Source of the DNA: Adhaeribacter rhizoryzae | GTDB lineage: Bacteria > Bacteroidota > Bacteroidia > Cytophagales > Hymenobacteraceae | Assembly: GCF_008629685.1 (NCBI RefSeq) | Contig: NZ_VWSF01000001.1 | Span: 682,001 to 746,000 of the forward strand | DNA: 64,000 bases | Direction of reading: 5' to 3' | Shown: positions 32,779 to 41,026 of the stretch, one piece after another | Position numbering within the stretch: the stretch's first letter is position 1 | Layout: the number at the start of each line of letters is the position of its first letter | The notes under the pieces: model-generated | Told to the model about the DNA's origin: nothing | Seen by the model: the letters and a program-made list of their open reading frames with translations, nothing else | Databases searched by the model: none | Translations under genes and position numbers: made by a program

Positions 32779-35319
32779 ATGTACGCGAAGGTTAAATTAT
32801 TACTTATATATTTTCTTACGATTTTTATTTTACCAGGCTACAGCCAGGTTGCGCTGCAAACTCCGGAGCAATTTTTAGGTTATAAACTAGGTGCCCGCTT
32901 TACCCGCCACAGCGATTTGGTACGCTACCTCGAATATTTAAGCCGCGAAGCGCCTACCCGCCTGCAACTGCAAACCTACGGCACTACTTACGAAGGCCGG
33001 CCTTTATACCTGGCCGCAATTGCTGCTCCCGAAAATATTACGCGCTTAGAAGAAATCCGGCAAAATAACTTAAAACGAATTGGCTTACTCAGCGGCCAGC
33101 CTACGGCCAACCAGCCGGCTATTGTGTGGCTGAGTTATAATGTACACGGCAACGAAGCGGTATCGTCGGAGGCGGTATTACAGGTTTTGTACGATTTACT
33201 TAACCCCACTAACGAGCGCACCCAAACCTGGCTAAAAAATACAGTGGTTTTAATAGACCCGAGTGTAAACCCCGACGGGCGAGAGCGCTACGTGCAGTGG
33301 TACAACCAGGTAGCCAACGCGGTGCCTAATGCTAACCCCTGGGCGCGCGAGCACCAGGAACCCTGGCCGGGCGGCCGCTTTAACCATTATTTATTTGATT
33401 TAAACCGCGATTTGGCCTGGCAAACCCAACAAGAGTCGCAGCAGCGCATAGCGCTTTACAACCAATGGATGCCGCAATTGCACGCCGATTTTCATGAGAT
33501 GAGCGGCGAAGCCACTTATTATTTTTCGCCGGCGGCCAAACCATTTCACGAAGATATTACGCCCTGGCAGCGCGAGTTCCAGCAGATAATTGGCGAGAAC
33601 AACCGTAAATATTTCGACCAGAACAACTGGCTGTACTTTACCCGCGAAACTTACGACTTGTTTTACCCGAGCTACGGCGATACCTGGCCCACCTTTAACG
33701 GTGCTATTGCCATGACGTACGAACAAGGCGGCTCCGGGCGCGCTGGTTTGGCTTTTGCCCGCACCGACGGCGATACGTTAACCTTAAGCGAACGCATTGC
33801 GCACCATTATACCGCCAGTTTAGCCACCATCGAAACCGTAGCCCAACGGAAAGACAAAGTATTGCAGGAGTTCGATAAATATTACCAGCGCAACCGTACC
33901 AATCCGCCTGGGCCGTACAAAACCTACGTGCTGAAAACCAAAAACCAGGAAGCCAAAATAAAAGATTTAACTACTTACTTAGATCGGCAGCAAATTAAAT
34001 ACGGCTATGTTACCGGCAACGCCACGCAGCGGGCTTTTAATTACACCACTGGCAAACACGAAAGCGTAAAAATAGAACCCAACGATTTAGTTATTAGCAT
34101 GTACCAGCCCAAGTCTACGCTGATAAAAGTTTTGTTTGAGCCATACGCCAAGCTCGAAGATTCTTTGACTTACGATGTAACGGCTTGGGCGCTGCCGTAT
34201 GCGTACGGGTTGCAGGCTTATGCTTTAGCGGGCAAAATAAACCAAACCAAAGCCAAACCCCAGGCCCTGAGCCGTACCGTTACCAAACCAGCCATTCCGC
34301 AACCGTACGCTTACCTGGCCCGCTGGAACAGCCTATCGGATGTGCAATTTTTAAGTGCTTTGCTGCGGCAAAATATTAAAATCAGGTATTCCGAAAAAGC
34401 TTTTGCAACCGATGGCGAAACGTATGCCCCCGGCACCTTAATTATTACGCGGGCCGGCAACGAAGCTATGGGCGAAACTTTCGATACAATAGTAAAAGCC
34501 GAAGCCGAAAAAGCCGGCGTACAAGTTACGCCTACGCCAACTGGTTTTGTGAGTACCGGCGTTGATTTTGGTTCGGGCAGTGTGCGGTATTTGCGTAAAC
34601 CCAAAGTGGCAGTTTTAGCCGGACCAGGTGTTTCGGCGCCGGGTTTTGGTGAAGTCTGGCATTTTTTTGAACAGCAAATAAAATACCCGGTTACGGTGCT
34701 CGATGCGCAATATTTCGATCGCGTACCGCTCAGCAACTTCGACGTACTTGTTTTGCCGGGTGGTAATTACCCCGATATTTTAACCGAAAAAGTTTTAAAT
34801 CAGGTAAGAGACTGGGTAGCGGCCGGCGGCAAGTTAATAGCCCTGGAAAGCGCCACCAATTTTCTGGCTGGTAAAAGGGGCTTTGCCTTAACCCATAAAA
34901 GTACCTCTGATTCGTCGAATGTAAGTAAAAACCCTTACGCCTTGCTGAAACCTTACGGCAACAGCGAGCGCAGTGCCATTTCGGATGCGGTGCTGGGCGG
35001 CGTATACCGGGTAAGTCTCGATAATACGCATCCGCTCGCTTTTGGCTACGGCGATACTTATTTTGCTCTGATGCAGGATGTAAATAATTTCGGGTTTATG
35101 AAAGAAGGCTGGAACGTAGGCGTACTGAAAAAAGATATTTATACCAGCGGTTTCGTAGGCGCGCGAGCCCGCAAAAAATTACAGGATACGCTGGTGCTGG
35201 GCCATCAAACCCTAGGGCGGGGCCAAGTAGTGTACATGGCCGATAACCCGCTGTTCCGTGCTTTCTGGCACAACAGTAAACTGCTTTTTGGCAATGCCGT
35301 GTTTCTGGTGGGTAATTAG
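32779..35319 (+). CDS. Secreted M14 zinc carboxypeptidase with C-terminal GATase-like domain
   Basis: 846 residues with a signal peptide (1-22, YSQV). The N-terminal peptidase_M14 domain (about 30-350) has the zinc ligands H123 and E126 (NVHGNEA), the third ligand within HADFHEM (H235 or H239), the substrate segment DPSVNPDGRERY and the catalytic glutamate in TYEQGGSG. From about residue 608 (KVAVLAGPGVSAPGFGEVW) there is a class I glutamine-amidotransferase-like fold with LVLPGGNYPD but no recognisable catalytic triad. This layout is known from Bacteroidota M14 peptidases. It should cut C-terminal residues from peptides outside the inner membrane. Confidence 0.88.
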   Translation: MYAKVKLLLIYFLTIFILPGYSQVALQTPEQFLGYKLGARFTRHSDLVRYLEYLSREAPTRLQLQTYGTTYEGRPLYLAAIAAPENITRLEEIRQNNLKRIGLLSGQPTANQPAIVWLSYNVHGNEAVSSEAVLQVLYDLLNPTNERTQTWLKNTVVLIDPSVNPDGRERYVQWYNQVANAVPNANPWAREHQEPWPGGRFNHYLFDLNRDLAWQTQQESQQRIALYNQWMPQLHADFHEMSGEATYYFSPAAKPFHEDITPWQREFQQIIGENNRKYFDQNNWLYFTRETYDLFYPSYGDTWPTFNGAIAMTYEQGGSGRAGLAFARTDGDTLTLSERIAHHYTASLATIETVAQRKDKVLQEFDKYYQRNRTNPPGPYKTYVLKTKNQEAKIKDLTTYLDRQQIKYGYVTGNATQRAFNYTTGKHESVKIEPNDLVISMYQPKSTLIKVLFEPYAKLEDSLTYDVTAWALPYAYGLQAYALAGKINQTKAKPQALSRTVTKPAIPQPYAYLARWNSLSDVQFLSALLRQNIKIRYSEKAFATDGETYAPGTLIITRAGNEAMGETFDTIVKAEAEKAGVQVTPTPTGFVSTGVDFGSGSVRYLRKPKVAVLAGPGVSAPGFGEVWHFFEQQIKYPVTVLDAQYFDRVPLSNFDVLVLPGGNYPDILTEKVLNQVRDWVAAGGKLIALESATNFLAGKRGFALTHKSTSDSSNVSKNPYALLKPYGNSERSAISDAVLGGVYRVSLDNTHPLAFGYGDTYFALMQDVNNFGFMKEGWNVGVLKKDIYTSGFVGARARKKLQDTLVLGHQTLGRGQVVYMADNPLFRAFWHNSKLLFGNAVFLVGN

Positions 35320-35320
35320 G

Positions 35321-35370
35321 TAATGTGCTAATTTTTTAATGTGCTGATGTGCTAATTGGTTAATGTGTTG
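35321..35370. repeat. Short imperfect repeats of TTAATGTGCTRAT
   Basis: Directly after the peptidase stop, the unit TAATGTGCTAAT recurs about four times with small variations (starting near 35321, 35337, 35346 and 35361). Simple intergenic repeats of this kind are seen in other Cytophagales genomes; no function is known. Confidence 0.6.
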
Positions 35371-35423
35371 GTTTATTAATGCAGTTGCGTGATTAATTAA
35401 AGAATATTTTAGGGTGTAAATAT

Positions 35424-35750
35424 TTAAACCTCAATATACAGGCCGTCGGCTTCTTGTTTGGTAGGGTAAGTTTTCACCGAGCGGGTGCGGTATTTGCACT
35501 CGGCACCGTTGGCCAGGCTATACCGGTAGCTGTGCCAAGGGCAAACCACTTCGTTTAAATAATTGGTGGTGCCTTTACTCAGCGATTCGCCCAGGTGCGG
35601 GCATTCATCATCTACGGCAAAAAAGCCGGCGGCTGTGCGGGCCAAACAAATGCGCTGACCTTCTATAATAAATAGTTTGGGTTTATTCGTGGGTATAGCA
35701 GCCATTGCTTCTGCCGTAGAATTAAATATTTTGTGCCAGGCCATAAACAA
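35424..35750 (-). CDS. Rieske [2Fe-2S] ferredoxin-like protein
   Basis: 108 residues. The cluster ligands are complete: C-P-H (DECPHLGESL) and, 16 residues on, C-P-W-H (VVCPWHSYRY), the CxH-x15-17-CxxH spacing of Rieske ferredoxins linked to ring-hydroxylating oxygenases and nitrite reductase small subunits. Without a signal or membrane anchor it is a cytosolic electron carrier. No oxygenase partner is adjacent. Either of two close methionines (35750 or 35744) could be the start. Confidence 0.88.
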   Translation of the reverse strand: MFMAWHKIFNSTAEAMAAIPTNKPKLFIIEGQRICLARTAAGFFAVDDECPHLGESLSKGTTNYLNEVVCPWHSYRYSLANGAECKYRTRSVKTYPTKQEADGLYIEV

Positions 35751-36074
35751 ATTAATATGCGTGCACGCGCGTGCGAAATCTCTTTACGCGAAATAATAAA
35801 ATTTTCCTCTCCCGCATAAAGGAAAATATATAATTCCTGCTTCAGTTGCTTTGGTATTAGCGTGCTTTAGTTATTCCCGCCGTTTAAGGCAGCTTGTTCT
35901 TTAAATTTTATTCTCGGTACGCCTTTGCTTTTCCTTTTTCAATTTAGCCTTCATAAAAAAGCCAAAACAGGCAAATATTTGCCCGGGAGCGCACAGGCCT
36001 GGTAAATAATAATATAGGAAAAATTGGTTATATTCCGCCATTCTATTTTAAACCAATTTTAAAACTTATCTAAC
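35751..36074. other. Divergent intergenic region
   Basis: 324 bases between the Rieske gene and the Band 7 gene. There is an alternating purine-pyrimidine stretch GCGTGCACGCGCGTGC (35759-35774). I see no gene, RNA or exact promoter match. Confidence 0.5.
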
Positions 36075-36857
36075 ATGAAAAAATTAATACCACTTATATT
36101 CTTCCTGATACTACTTATTGTTGGGTTTTCTTTTAGCTGTACCCGCATTGATGCCGGCCACGAAGGCATTCTGGTAAAAATGTATGGTTCCGATAAAGGC
36201 GTGCAGGATGTATCGCTGGTAACCGGCCGGGTTTTCTATAACCCTTTATCCGAAGATGTGTTCGAATTCCCGATTTTTATTCAGACCGCCGATTACGAAG
36301 CCTTTAATGTTAATGCCAAAGACGGTTCGGTGTTTACCGTAGACCCCACTATTTCTTTTGCTGTAACACCGGGCAAATCGCCGCACATTTTTTCGAAGTA
36401 CCGCAAAACCATCGACGAGATTACCAAAACCACGCTTTATAATTATGTAAAAGATGCTTTCCGGAACCAGATGAATAAATATTCAACGGACGAACTCATC
36501 AGCAACCGGCAGAAGTTTGAAGCCGATGTGCAGGCAACTTTGGCTTCTACCTTAGAAAACGACGGCTTTAAGCTGGAGCAATTAACCAGCGGTTTGCAAT
36601 ATCCGGATGCGATTGTACGCGCCATTGATGCCAAAAACAAAGCGGTGCAGGAAGCCATGCAGGTAGAAAACGAATTAAAAGTAGCTGAAGCCCAAGCCAA
36701 AAAATTAATCATCCAGGCCGAAGCCGAGAAGAAAGCCAACGAACTAAAACAACAAGCTTTAACGCCCTTGCTTATTCAGCAGCAATTTATTGAGAAGTGG
36801 GATGGCCGGACGCCTTTGTATGGCAATGCCCCGATGATGTTTAAAAATGTGCAATAG
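36075..36857 (+). CDS. SPFH/Band 7 (prohibitin-like) membrane protein
   Basis: 260 residues: a hydrophobic N-terminus (1-21), then Cys at FSFSC that could be a lipidation site, a Band 7 domain (about 24-190, GHEGILVKMYG and TVDPTISFAV) and a long alpha-helix (190-235, KAVQEAMQVENELKVAEAQ) predicted as coiled coil. SPFH proteins build large membrane-bound rings that guard proteases or organise membrane domains. No protease partner is adjacent. The function in this organism is not known. Confidence 0.85.
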   Translation: MKKLIPLIFFLILLIVGFSFSCTRIDAGHEGILVKMYGSDKGVQDVSLVTGRVFYNPLSEDVFEFPIFIQTADYEAFNVNAKDGSVFTVDPTISFAVTPGKSPHIFSKYRKTIDEITKTTLYNYVKDAFRNQMNKYSTDELISNRQKFEADVQATLASTLENDGFKLEQLTSGLQYPDAIVRAIDAKNKAVQEAMQVENELKVAEAQAKKLIIQAEAEKKANELKQQALTPLLIQQQFIEKWDGRTPLYGNAPMMFKNVQ

Positions 36858-36914
36858 GTGTGTTTTGGGGAATAATTTGGTTTATACGCTAATCAGAGAT
36901 TAGCTATCCGGAAA

Positions 36915-36945
36915 GTGCGTAGAGCGCTTCGCTAACGCTACGCAC
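36915..36945. repeat. Inverted repeat (GTGCGTAG arms)
   Basis: GTGCGTAG (36915-36922) pairs with CTACGCAC (36938-36945), enclosing AGCG-CTT-CGCT, which can form its own small stem. It lies 58 bases after the Band 7 stop and lacks a T-tract. It may be a single REP-like element; no second copy was seen in the window. Confidence 0.6.
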
Positions 36946-36993
36946 AACGGAGCAACATGAGGCAATCCATTAAGAACGTTTACAGGAATTAAA

Positions 36994-37656
36994 ATGAAGA
37001 TAGCAAAGAGAATCTTACTATTTATTGGTCTCCTATTAGCAGCAATTTTAATTTATTATACGGCGGTGGTTTTAAACGCCCGGGCAAAAACACCTGCCAT
37101 TGTTCAAGGCGTATTAAATTCCGGAAGAATGAAACTGGAACTACATGATTTGACTAATGAACAAGTACAAGCGTTGCTAAAAGTTCAGGACCAGAATTTC
37201 TACAACCATCAAGGTTTCGATATTTCGACACCCGGAACCGGCATTACAACCATTAGTCAGGGCTTAGTTAAATTTTATTATTTCGATAAGTTTAAACCAG
37301 GCATTCAAAAAATAAAACAAACTTTAATTGCCAGGTTTGCTTTCGACCCCATGACCCCCAAAGACACTATTTTAAAATTATTCATTAACGAAGTTTACCT
37401 GGGACAACACAATGGTAAAGAAGTTAAAGGGTTCGAGAATGCTGCTAATGCTTATTTAAACAAATCGTTTAAAGATTTAACCTGGGATGAATATTTAGGT
37501 TTGGTAGCCATGATTCGGTCCCCGAATAATCTCCACTACATTAAGGACAAAGAAGTTAACCAGGAGCGGGTTGACAGAATTAAAAAGCTGCTGTCCGGCG
37601 AATATGTACCGGTTGATAACAGTGATTGGCTATACGGGCAGAAAGTTAAGCTATAA
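36994..37656 (+). CDS. GT51 transglycosylase-like protein lacking catalytic glutamates
   Basis: 220 residues: one N-terminal membrane anchor (about 7-27) and a domain homologous to the peptidoglycan glycosyltransferase (GT51) family. The first catalytic motif, normally E-D-x-x-F-x-x-H-x-G, here reads Q65-D-Q-N-F-Y-N-H-Q-G. The second, normally K-x-x-E, reads K106-I-K-Q109. The GT51 membrane-anchoring and later blocks (LFINEVYLGQ, GFENAANAYLNKSF) are preserved. Since both catalytic acids are Gln, polymerase activity is doubtful; it may be a pseudoenzyme or use another mechanism. There is no transpeptidase domain. Confidence 0.8.
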   Translation: MKIAKRILLFIGLLLAAILIYYTAVVLNARAKTPAIVQGVLNSGRMKLELHDLTNEQVQALLKVQDQNFYNHQGFDISTPGTGITTISQGLVKFYYFDKFKPGIQKIKQTLIARFAFDPMTPKDTILKLFINEVYLGQHNGKEVKGFENAANAYLNKSFKDLTWDEYLGLVAMIRSPNNLHYIKDKEVNQERVDRIKKLLSGEYVPVDNSDWLYGQKVKL

Positions 37657-37724
37657 GGCCATGATGCGGATTATATTGCTGTGAGAACTTTTAGGGAAAA
37701 CAGATAACCCAACAAAATAATTAT

Positions 37725-38087
37725 ATGGCCTACGACACTGAACTGGCAGATAGAATTAGAGAATATCTGGTGAAGTTTCCGGAACTAAATATTGAAGAAA
37801 AGGAAATGTTTAGCGGACTTACTTTTATGGTAAACGACAAAATGTGCGTTTGTGTAAGCGACGAGAATCTGATGTGCCGTTTCGACCCGGATTTGCAGGA
37901 GGAAATTGCCGAGAAAAACGGTTTTGAGCCGATGATTATGAAAGGCAAAGAGCTAAAAGGTTACGGATATGTTGACCCGGTGGGCTTTCGGTCGAAAACT
38001 GATTTTGAGTACTGGGTTAATTTATGTTTAGAATTTAACCAAAAGGCAAAAGCATCGAAAAAGAAAAGCAATAAGCGTAAATTATAA
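37725..38087 (+). CDS. TfoX N-terminal domain protein
   Basis: 120 residues with the TfoX/Sxy N-terminal fold: EMFSGLTFMVNDKMCVCVS, LMCRFDPD and KELKGYGYVDP, closing with a Lys-rich tail. In Gammaproteobacteria TfoX promotes competence gene expression, but small stand-alone proteins of this family in Bacteroidota have no proven role in competence. It follows the GT51-like gene by 68 bases on the same strand, and no functional link is evident. Confidence 0.85.
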   Translation: MAYDTELADRIREYLVKFPELNIEEKEMFSGLTFMVNDKMCVCVSDENLMCRFDPDLQEEIAEKNGFEPMIMKGKELKGYGYVDPVGFRSKTDFEYWVNLCLEFNQKAKASKKKSNKRKL

Positions 38088-38184
38088 GCTTAGAATATTT
38101 CTTTGGTCCATAAGTTTGGTTATTGAATATAATTGAGCGAAAAGCCGATAAAATATTAAAAGAATTGTCCGGCTCCGCGCTTTT

Positions 38185-38236
38185 CCCCACAAACCAGAAG
38201 AAAGCCTTAACGAAAGCTAGTCTCAGGTTTGTGGGG
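38185..38236. repeat. CACAAACC hairpin element, copy A
   Basis: Arms CCCCACAAACC (38185-38195) and GGTTTGTGGGG (38226-38236) are perfect complements with a 30-base loop containing AGAAGAAAGCCTT. A related element with the same arm core and loop start is at 51001-51072. It lies between convergent tfoX-like and antiporter genes and could help end transcription. Confidence 0.75.
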
Positions 38237-38280
38237 TTTGCGTTTAAGCATAAAATTCAACTGGTTTCGAAGCAATCCGG

Positions 38281-39555
38281 TTAAACCGGTTCCGAAACAG
38301 CAACTTTCCGGTTTGGCTTTTGTAAAACCCGGTTCGATACTTTGCTTACCGTAAGGCCTTGCACCACTATAGAAAATACCACTACAAAATAGGTCATTTC
38401 CAGCAGCAATTCGTTATAAGCGCCCTTCGGGATTGATATTACCAAAGCAATGGAAACGCCGCCCCGGAGTCCGCCCCAAACCAGCATGGTGAGCGAGCCC
38501 CGGCTTAATTTTGGCTTAAACGGTACAATTAAAGATGGTATCCAGATAGAAATAAACCGGGCGAACAGCACTACCGCAATAGTGGCAACCGAAATAAGCC
38601 AGTAAGTTTCAAAATCCGGTATCAGTAATAATTCAAACCCGATAAATAAAAACAAGATAGCATTCAGGATTTCATCAATCAGTTCCCAAAATTTGGCCAG
38701 ATAGTCTTTGGTAAGCGCCGACATAGCTACTTTTTTGCCGTAATTACCTATTAAAAGCCCGGCGGCTACCATGGTAAGCGGCCCGGAAATGTGAATAGCA
38801 TGCGCAATAAGGTAACCCCCCATTACCACCGATAAAGTTATTAGTACCGACACAATGTAATCGTCTATACTTTTTAAGGCTTTAGAAGCCGTATACCCCA
38901 ACAAAGCGCCCAATATCAAGCCACCCAAAGCTTCTTTCGCCAATAACCAGGAAATATTCCCTAATGAAATATGGGCATCGTCGGTTTGGGTTAGTTGCAC
39001 TAGTACCGCAAATAATACCACAGCCACGCCATCGTTAAAAAGCGACTCTCCCGTAATTTTTGTTTCCAAAGCCTTGGATACGTTGGCTTTTTTTAATATT
39101 CCTAAAACCGCAATAGGGTCGGTGGGCGATATTAAAGCCCCAAATAAAAGACAATACAGAAAAGGTAAATGAACTCCAAAAAAGGGTGTTAAATAGTAAA
39201 GTATACCGGCTATGGCAAAAGTAGAAATAATAACACTAATGGTAGAAAATGTAAGTACCGGTAAGCGTTGCTGCTTCAGATCGGCAAAGTTTACGTGAAT
39301 GGCTCCAGCAAAAAGCAGGAAGTTAAGCATGGCGCCCATCAGTACCTCGGTAAAATCAACTTCGGAGATAAGTTTAAACAAGCGGGTGGTGGTTTCGGGA
39401 AATATTTGATACCCGGCAAAACGGATAATAAGGGAAACAACAATGGCCATGAGCATAATGCCAATGGTAGAGGGCAGCTTTACAAACCGGTAATTTATAT
39501 AAGCAAAAAAAGAAGCTAAAACAATGAGTACTGAAAAAGAATAATACAACTCCAT
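38281..39555 (-). CDS. Na+/H+ antiporter, CPA1 (NhaP) family
   Basis: 424-residue inner-membrane protein with about twelve segments. The ion-binding motifs are present: SPTDPIAVLG (near 145-154) and GESLFNDGVAVVLF (near 167-180), where the Asn-Asp pair of CPA1 exchangers carries sodium or proton. No C-terminal regulatory (TrkA) domain. It is a single gene; tandem terminators upstream separate it from the next minus-strand gene, so it should have its own promoter close to 39556-39600. Confidence 0.92.
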   Translation of the reverse strand: MELYYSFSVLIVLASFFAYINYRFVKLPSTIGIMLMAIVVSLIIRFAGYQIFPETTTRLFKLISEVDFTEVLMGAMLNFLLFAGAIHVNFADLKQQRLPVLTFSTISVIISTFAIAGILYYLTPFFGVHLPFLYCLLFGALISPTDPIAVLGILKKANVSKALETKITGESLFNDGVAVVLFAVLVQLTQTDDAHISLGNISWLLAKEALGGLILGALLGYTASKALKSIDDYIVSVLITLSVVMGGYLIAHAIHISGPLTMVAAGLLIGNYGKKVAMSALTKDYLAKFWELIDEILNAILFLFIGFELLLIPDFETYWLISVATIAVVLFARFISIWIPSLIVPFKPKLSRGSLTMLVWGGLRGGVSIALVISIPKGAYNELLLEMTYFVVVFSIVVQGLTVSKVSNRVLQKPNRKVAVSEPV

Positions 39556-39600
39556 AGGCTACGTGCGACAAAATATTTAATTTATCTTTTTGTATTAAAT

Positions 39601-39626
39601 AAAGCCTACCCCAATGAGTAGGCTTT
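39601..39626 (-). terminator. Second of two tandem terminator hairpins
   Basis: AAAGCCTAC (39601-39609) pairs with GTAGGCTTT (39618-39626). Read on the minus strand the stem is followed by TTTATTTAATA. It backs up the hairpin at 39646-39676 and lies 46 bases before the antiporter start. Confidence 0.65.
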
Positions 39627-39645
39627 AGGTTTAGCGGTTACTATT

Positions 39646-39676
39646 AAAAGCACCAGGACTTGGTCCCGGTGCCTTT
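39646..39676 (-). terminator. Rho-independent terminator after the 39689-40186 gene
   Basis: The stem has two A/C mismatches on the plus strand (39649/39673 and 39655/39667) that become U.G wobbles in RNA read from the minus strand. This shows it works in the minus direction. The minus-strand tail is TTTTAATAG. It begins 13 bases after the stop. Confidence 0.82.
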
Positions 39677-39688
39677 ATTCTTAATATT

Positions 39689-40186
39689 TTATGCGTTCTT
39701 GGCCAAAATAGCGCCATTAATAATTCCTGACCACTTTTCGGCTAATAAAAGTTCTCCTTTCAACATCAAGCTGTCATGGTCAACATTAAAAAACTCTAAA
39801 GCAGTTGCTTGCTTACTTTTGTCGTGGTACGTAAGGGCCAATGCTACCTGGTCGGTTACTTTGTGGTTGCCATCCTTGTTGCTAACCGTTCTGCTAGTAT
39901 CTATAACCTGGCATTTTTGTATTTCAGCCAGAACTACTTGCCTAGTAGTCTCCGCATCCTTTACTTTTCTTATAAAGAAAACCTTATTTTTATTATCGTC
40001 TATGCCTATCAGGGAGTTGTCCCAGAGGTCATGCCGGGTAATTTGGCAATTTTTTGATTCGGCCAGGTTTAAAAGACCTTGTAATAAATTTTTTTCCTTT
40101 TTACTATTATTTATACGCATCAAAACAATAGGTATAATACACAGGAGTATCACCACTATACCGGTGATGGTTGTTCCTAAATCCAT
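39689..40186 (-). CDS. Membrane-anchored protein of unknown function
   Basis: 165 residues. The N-terminal 24 residues form one membrane segment (TTITGIVVILLCIIPIVLM). The rest is a soluble, mixed alpha/beta domain with segments such as WDNSLIGIDDNKNKVFFIRK and EFFNVDHDSLMLKGELLLAE, facing the cytosol or periplasm. I do not recognise the family, though the anchor plus compact domain looks like a real protein and it has its own pair of terminators. Function unknown. Confidence 0.65.
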   Translation of the reverse strand: MDLGTTITGIVVILLCIIPIVLMRINNSKKEKNLLQGLLNLAESKNCQITRHDLWDNSLIGIDDNKNKVFFIRKVKDAETTRQVVLAEIQKCQVIDTSRTVSNKDGNHKVTDQVALALTYHDKSKQATALEFFNVDHDSLMLKGELLLAEKWSGIINGAILAKNA

Positions 40187-40295
40187 TTTTAATTAATTAA
40201 ATTTTTACAATACAATATTGGTGTAGTTATGGCCGGGAATGCCGCAACAACAAAAAACAGTGGCTTACTTTAATAAAGCCGGCGTAAAAAATTAA

Positions 40296-40673
40296 CTACC
40301 AGAAATAATGGAAAGGAAAAATAAGGTCGGTTTGTTTTAACCGAATAAGTACATTTTGAGAGTAAAAGTAATATTGCGAGAAAATACGGAATTGTATATG
40401 CTCTGTGGCTTTTACAAAAGCTAAAAACGCTTTAAAAGGATTTTTTAAAGGTCTAAAAGGAAGGTTATTGAAAGCGGTAACGTAATTTACCGTTTCAACG
40501 GGGTGGGCATGAAGTTCTGGTGCTTTTAAAGAACCAAAATGCTGCTGTTCGGAACGTTTAATATTGGAAAAAGCAAATTTATTAACAAAGGCTTGGCCAT
40601 TGTATAAGCCTGTTGTTAAGCTAAATAGCCCAACAAGCATTAACAACGAAAATATCCAAAGTGCCTTTTTCAC
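40296..40673 (-). CDS. Small exported protein of unknown function next to metal-efflux locus
   Basis: 125 residues, GTG start at 40673, N-terminal signal or anchor (about 5-24). The mature part contains a His-Ala-His (ELHAHPVE) and many aromatics, ending in FPFHYFW. No known domain. An exact -7 match TATCTTTG on the minus strand ends 4 bases before the GTG, so the mRNA would have almost no leader; either it is leaderless or the start is wrong, and the next in-frame ATG would remove part of the signal. It lies 350 bases from the metal two-component genes and may belong to that response. Confidence 0.6.
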   Translation of the reverse strand: MKKALWIFSLLMLVGLFSLTTGLYNGQAFVNKFAFSNIKRSEQQHFGSLKAPELHAHPVETVNYVTAFNNLPFRPLKNPFKAFLAFVKATEHIQFRIFSQYYFYSQNVLIRLKQTDLIFPFHYFW

Positions 40674-40677
40674 GCCG

Positions 40678-40685
40678 CAAAGATA
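40678..40685 (-). promoter_or_regulatory. Candidate -7 element immediately before the GTG start at 40673
   Basis: Reads TATCTTTG on the minus strand, an exact TAnnTTTG. Expected transcription start falls within a few bases of the GTG. No TTTG box at 19-21 bases upstream. Confidence 0.45.
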
Positions 40686-41026
40686 AGAAATTTAGGCAAT
40701 TTTTTACGCCTTCGTATAAGCAGAATGCTGTTTCTTTACAATAATATTGGCCGAAAAGCTGGCTGCTAGCCTTTCTGTATGGCTAAAAATATTGCTTTTA
40801 AGTAGCTATAAACACTTGATTTTAAATAAAGTAACTTGTAAAAGCTAATACTTGCCAGCATATAGCAAAAGGAAAAAACGTATAAATTAGTTAAAATTCG
40901 GACCTTTGCTACCGTTGGCGGAATAATACCAAAGTTTAAAAGACCAATACCGGTAGTTTAAAAAATTATAATTAGCTTACTCGTGCAGGTTTTCTTTTGC
41001 TTTATAAAACTAATAATATTAAAATA
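40686..41026. other. Divergent intergenic region upstream of the metal-response regulator
   Basis: Gene-free and AT-rich. TTCTTTTG near 40993-41000 is one base off the -7 consensus and would give a leader of about 20 bases for the regulator. The 11-bp-spaced TTAGA boxes seen upstream of the efflux operon are absent here. Confidence 0.45.

Noticed and set aside
35321-35370. Repeats after the M14 peptidase as a CRISPR array
   Set aside because: Units are only about 12 bases, imperfect and without spacers of constant length, and no cas genes are present.
37725-38087. TfoX-like protein as evidence for natural competence
   Set aside because: Only the N-terminal domain is present and no competence genes are linked.
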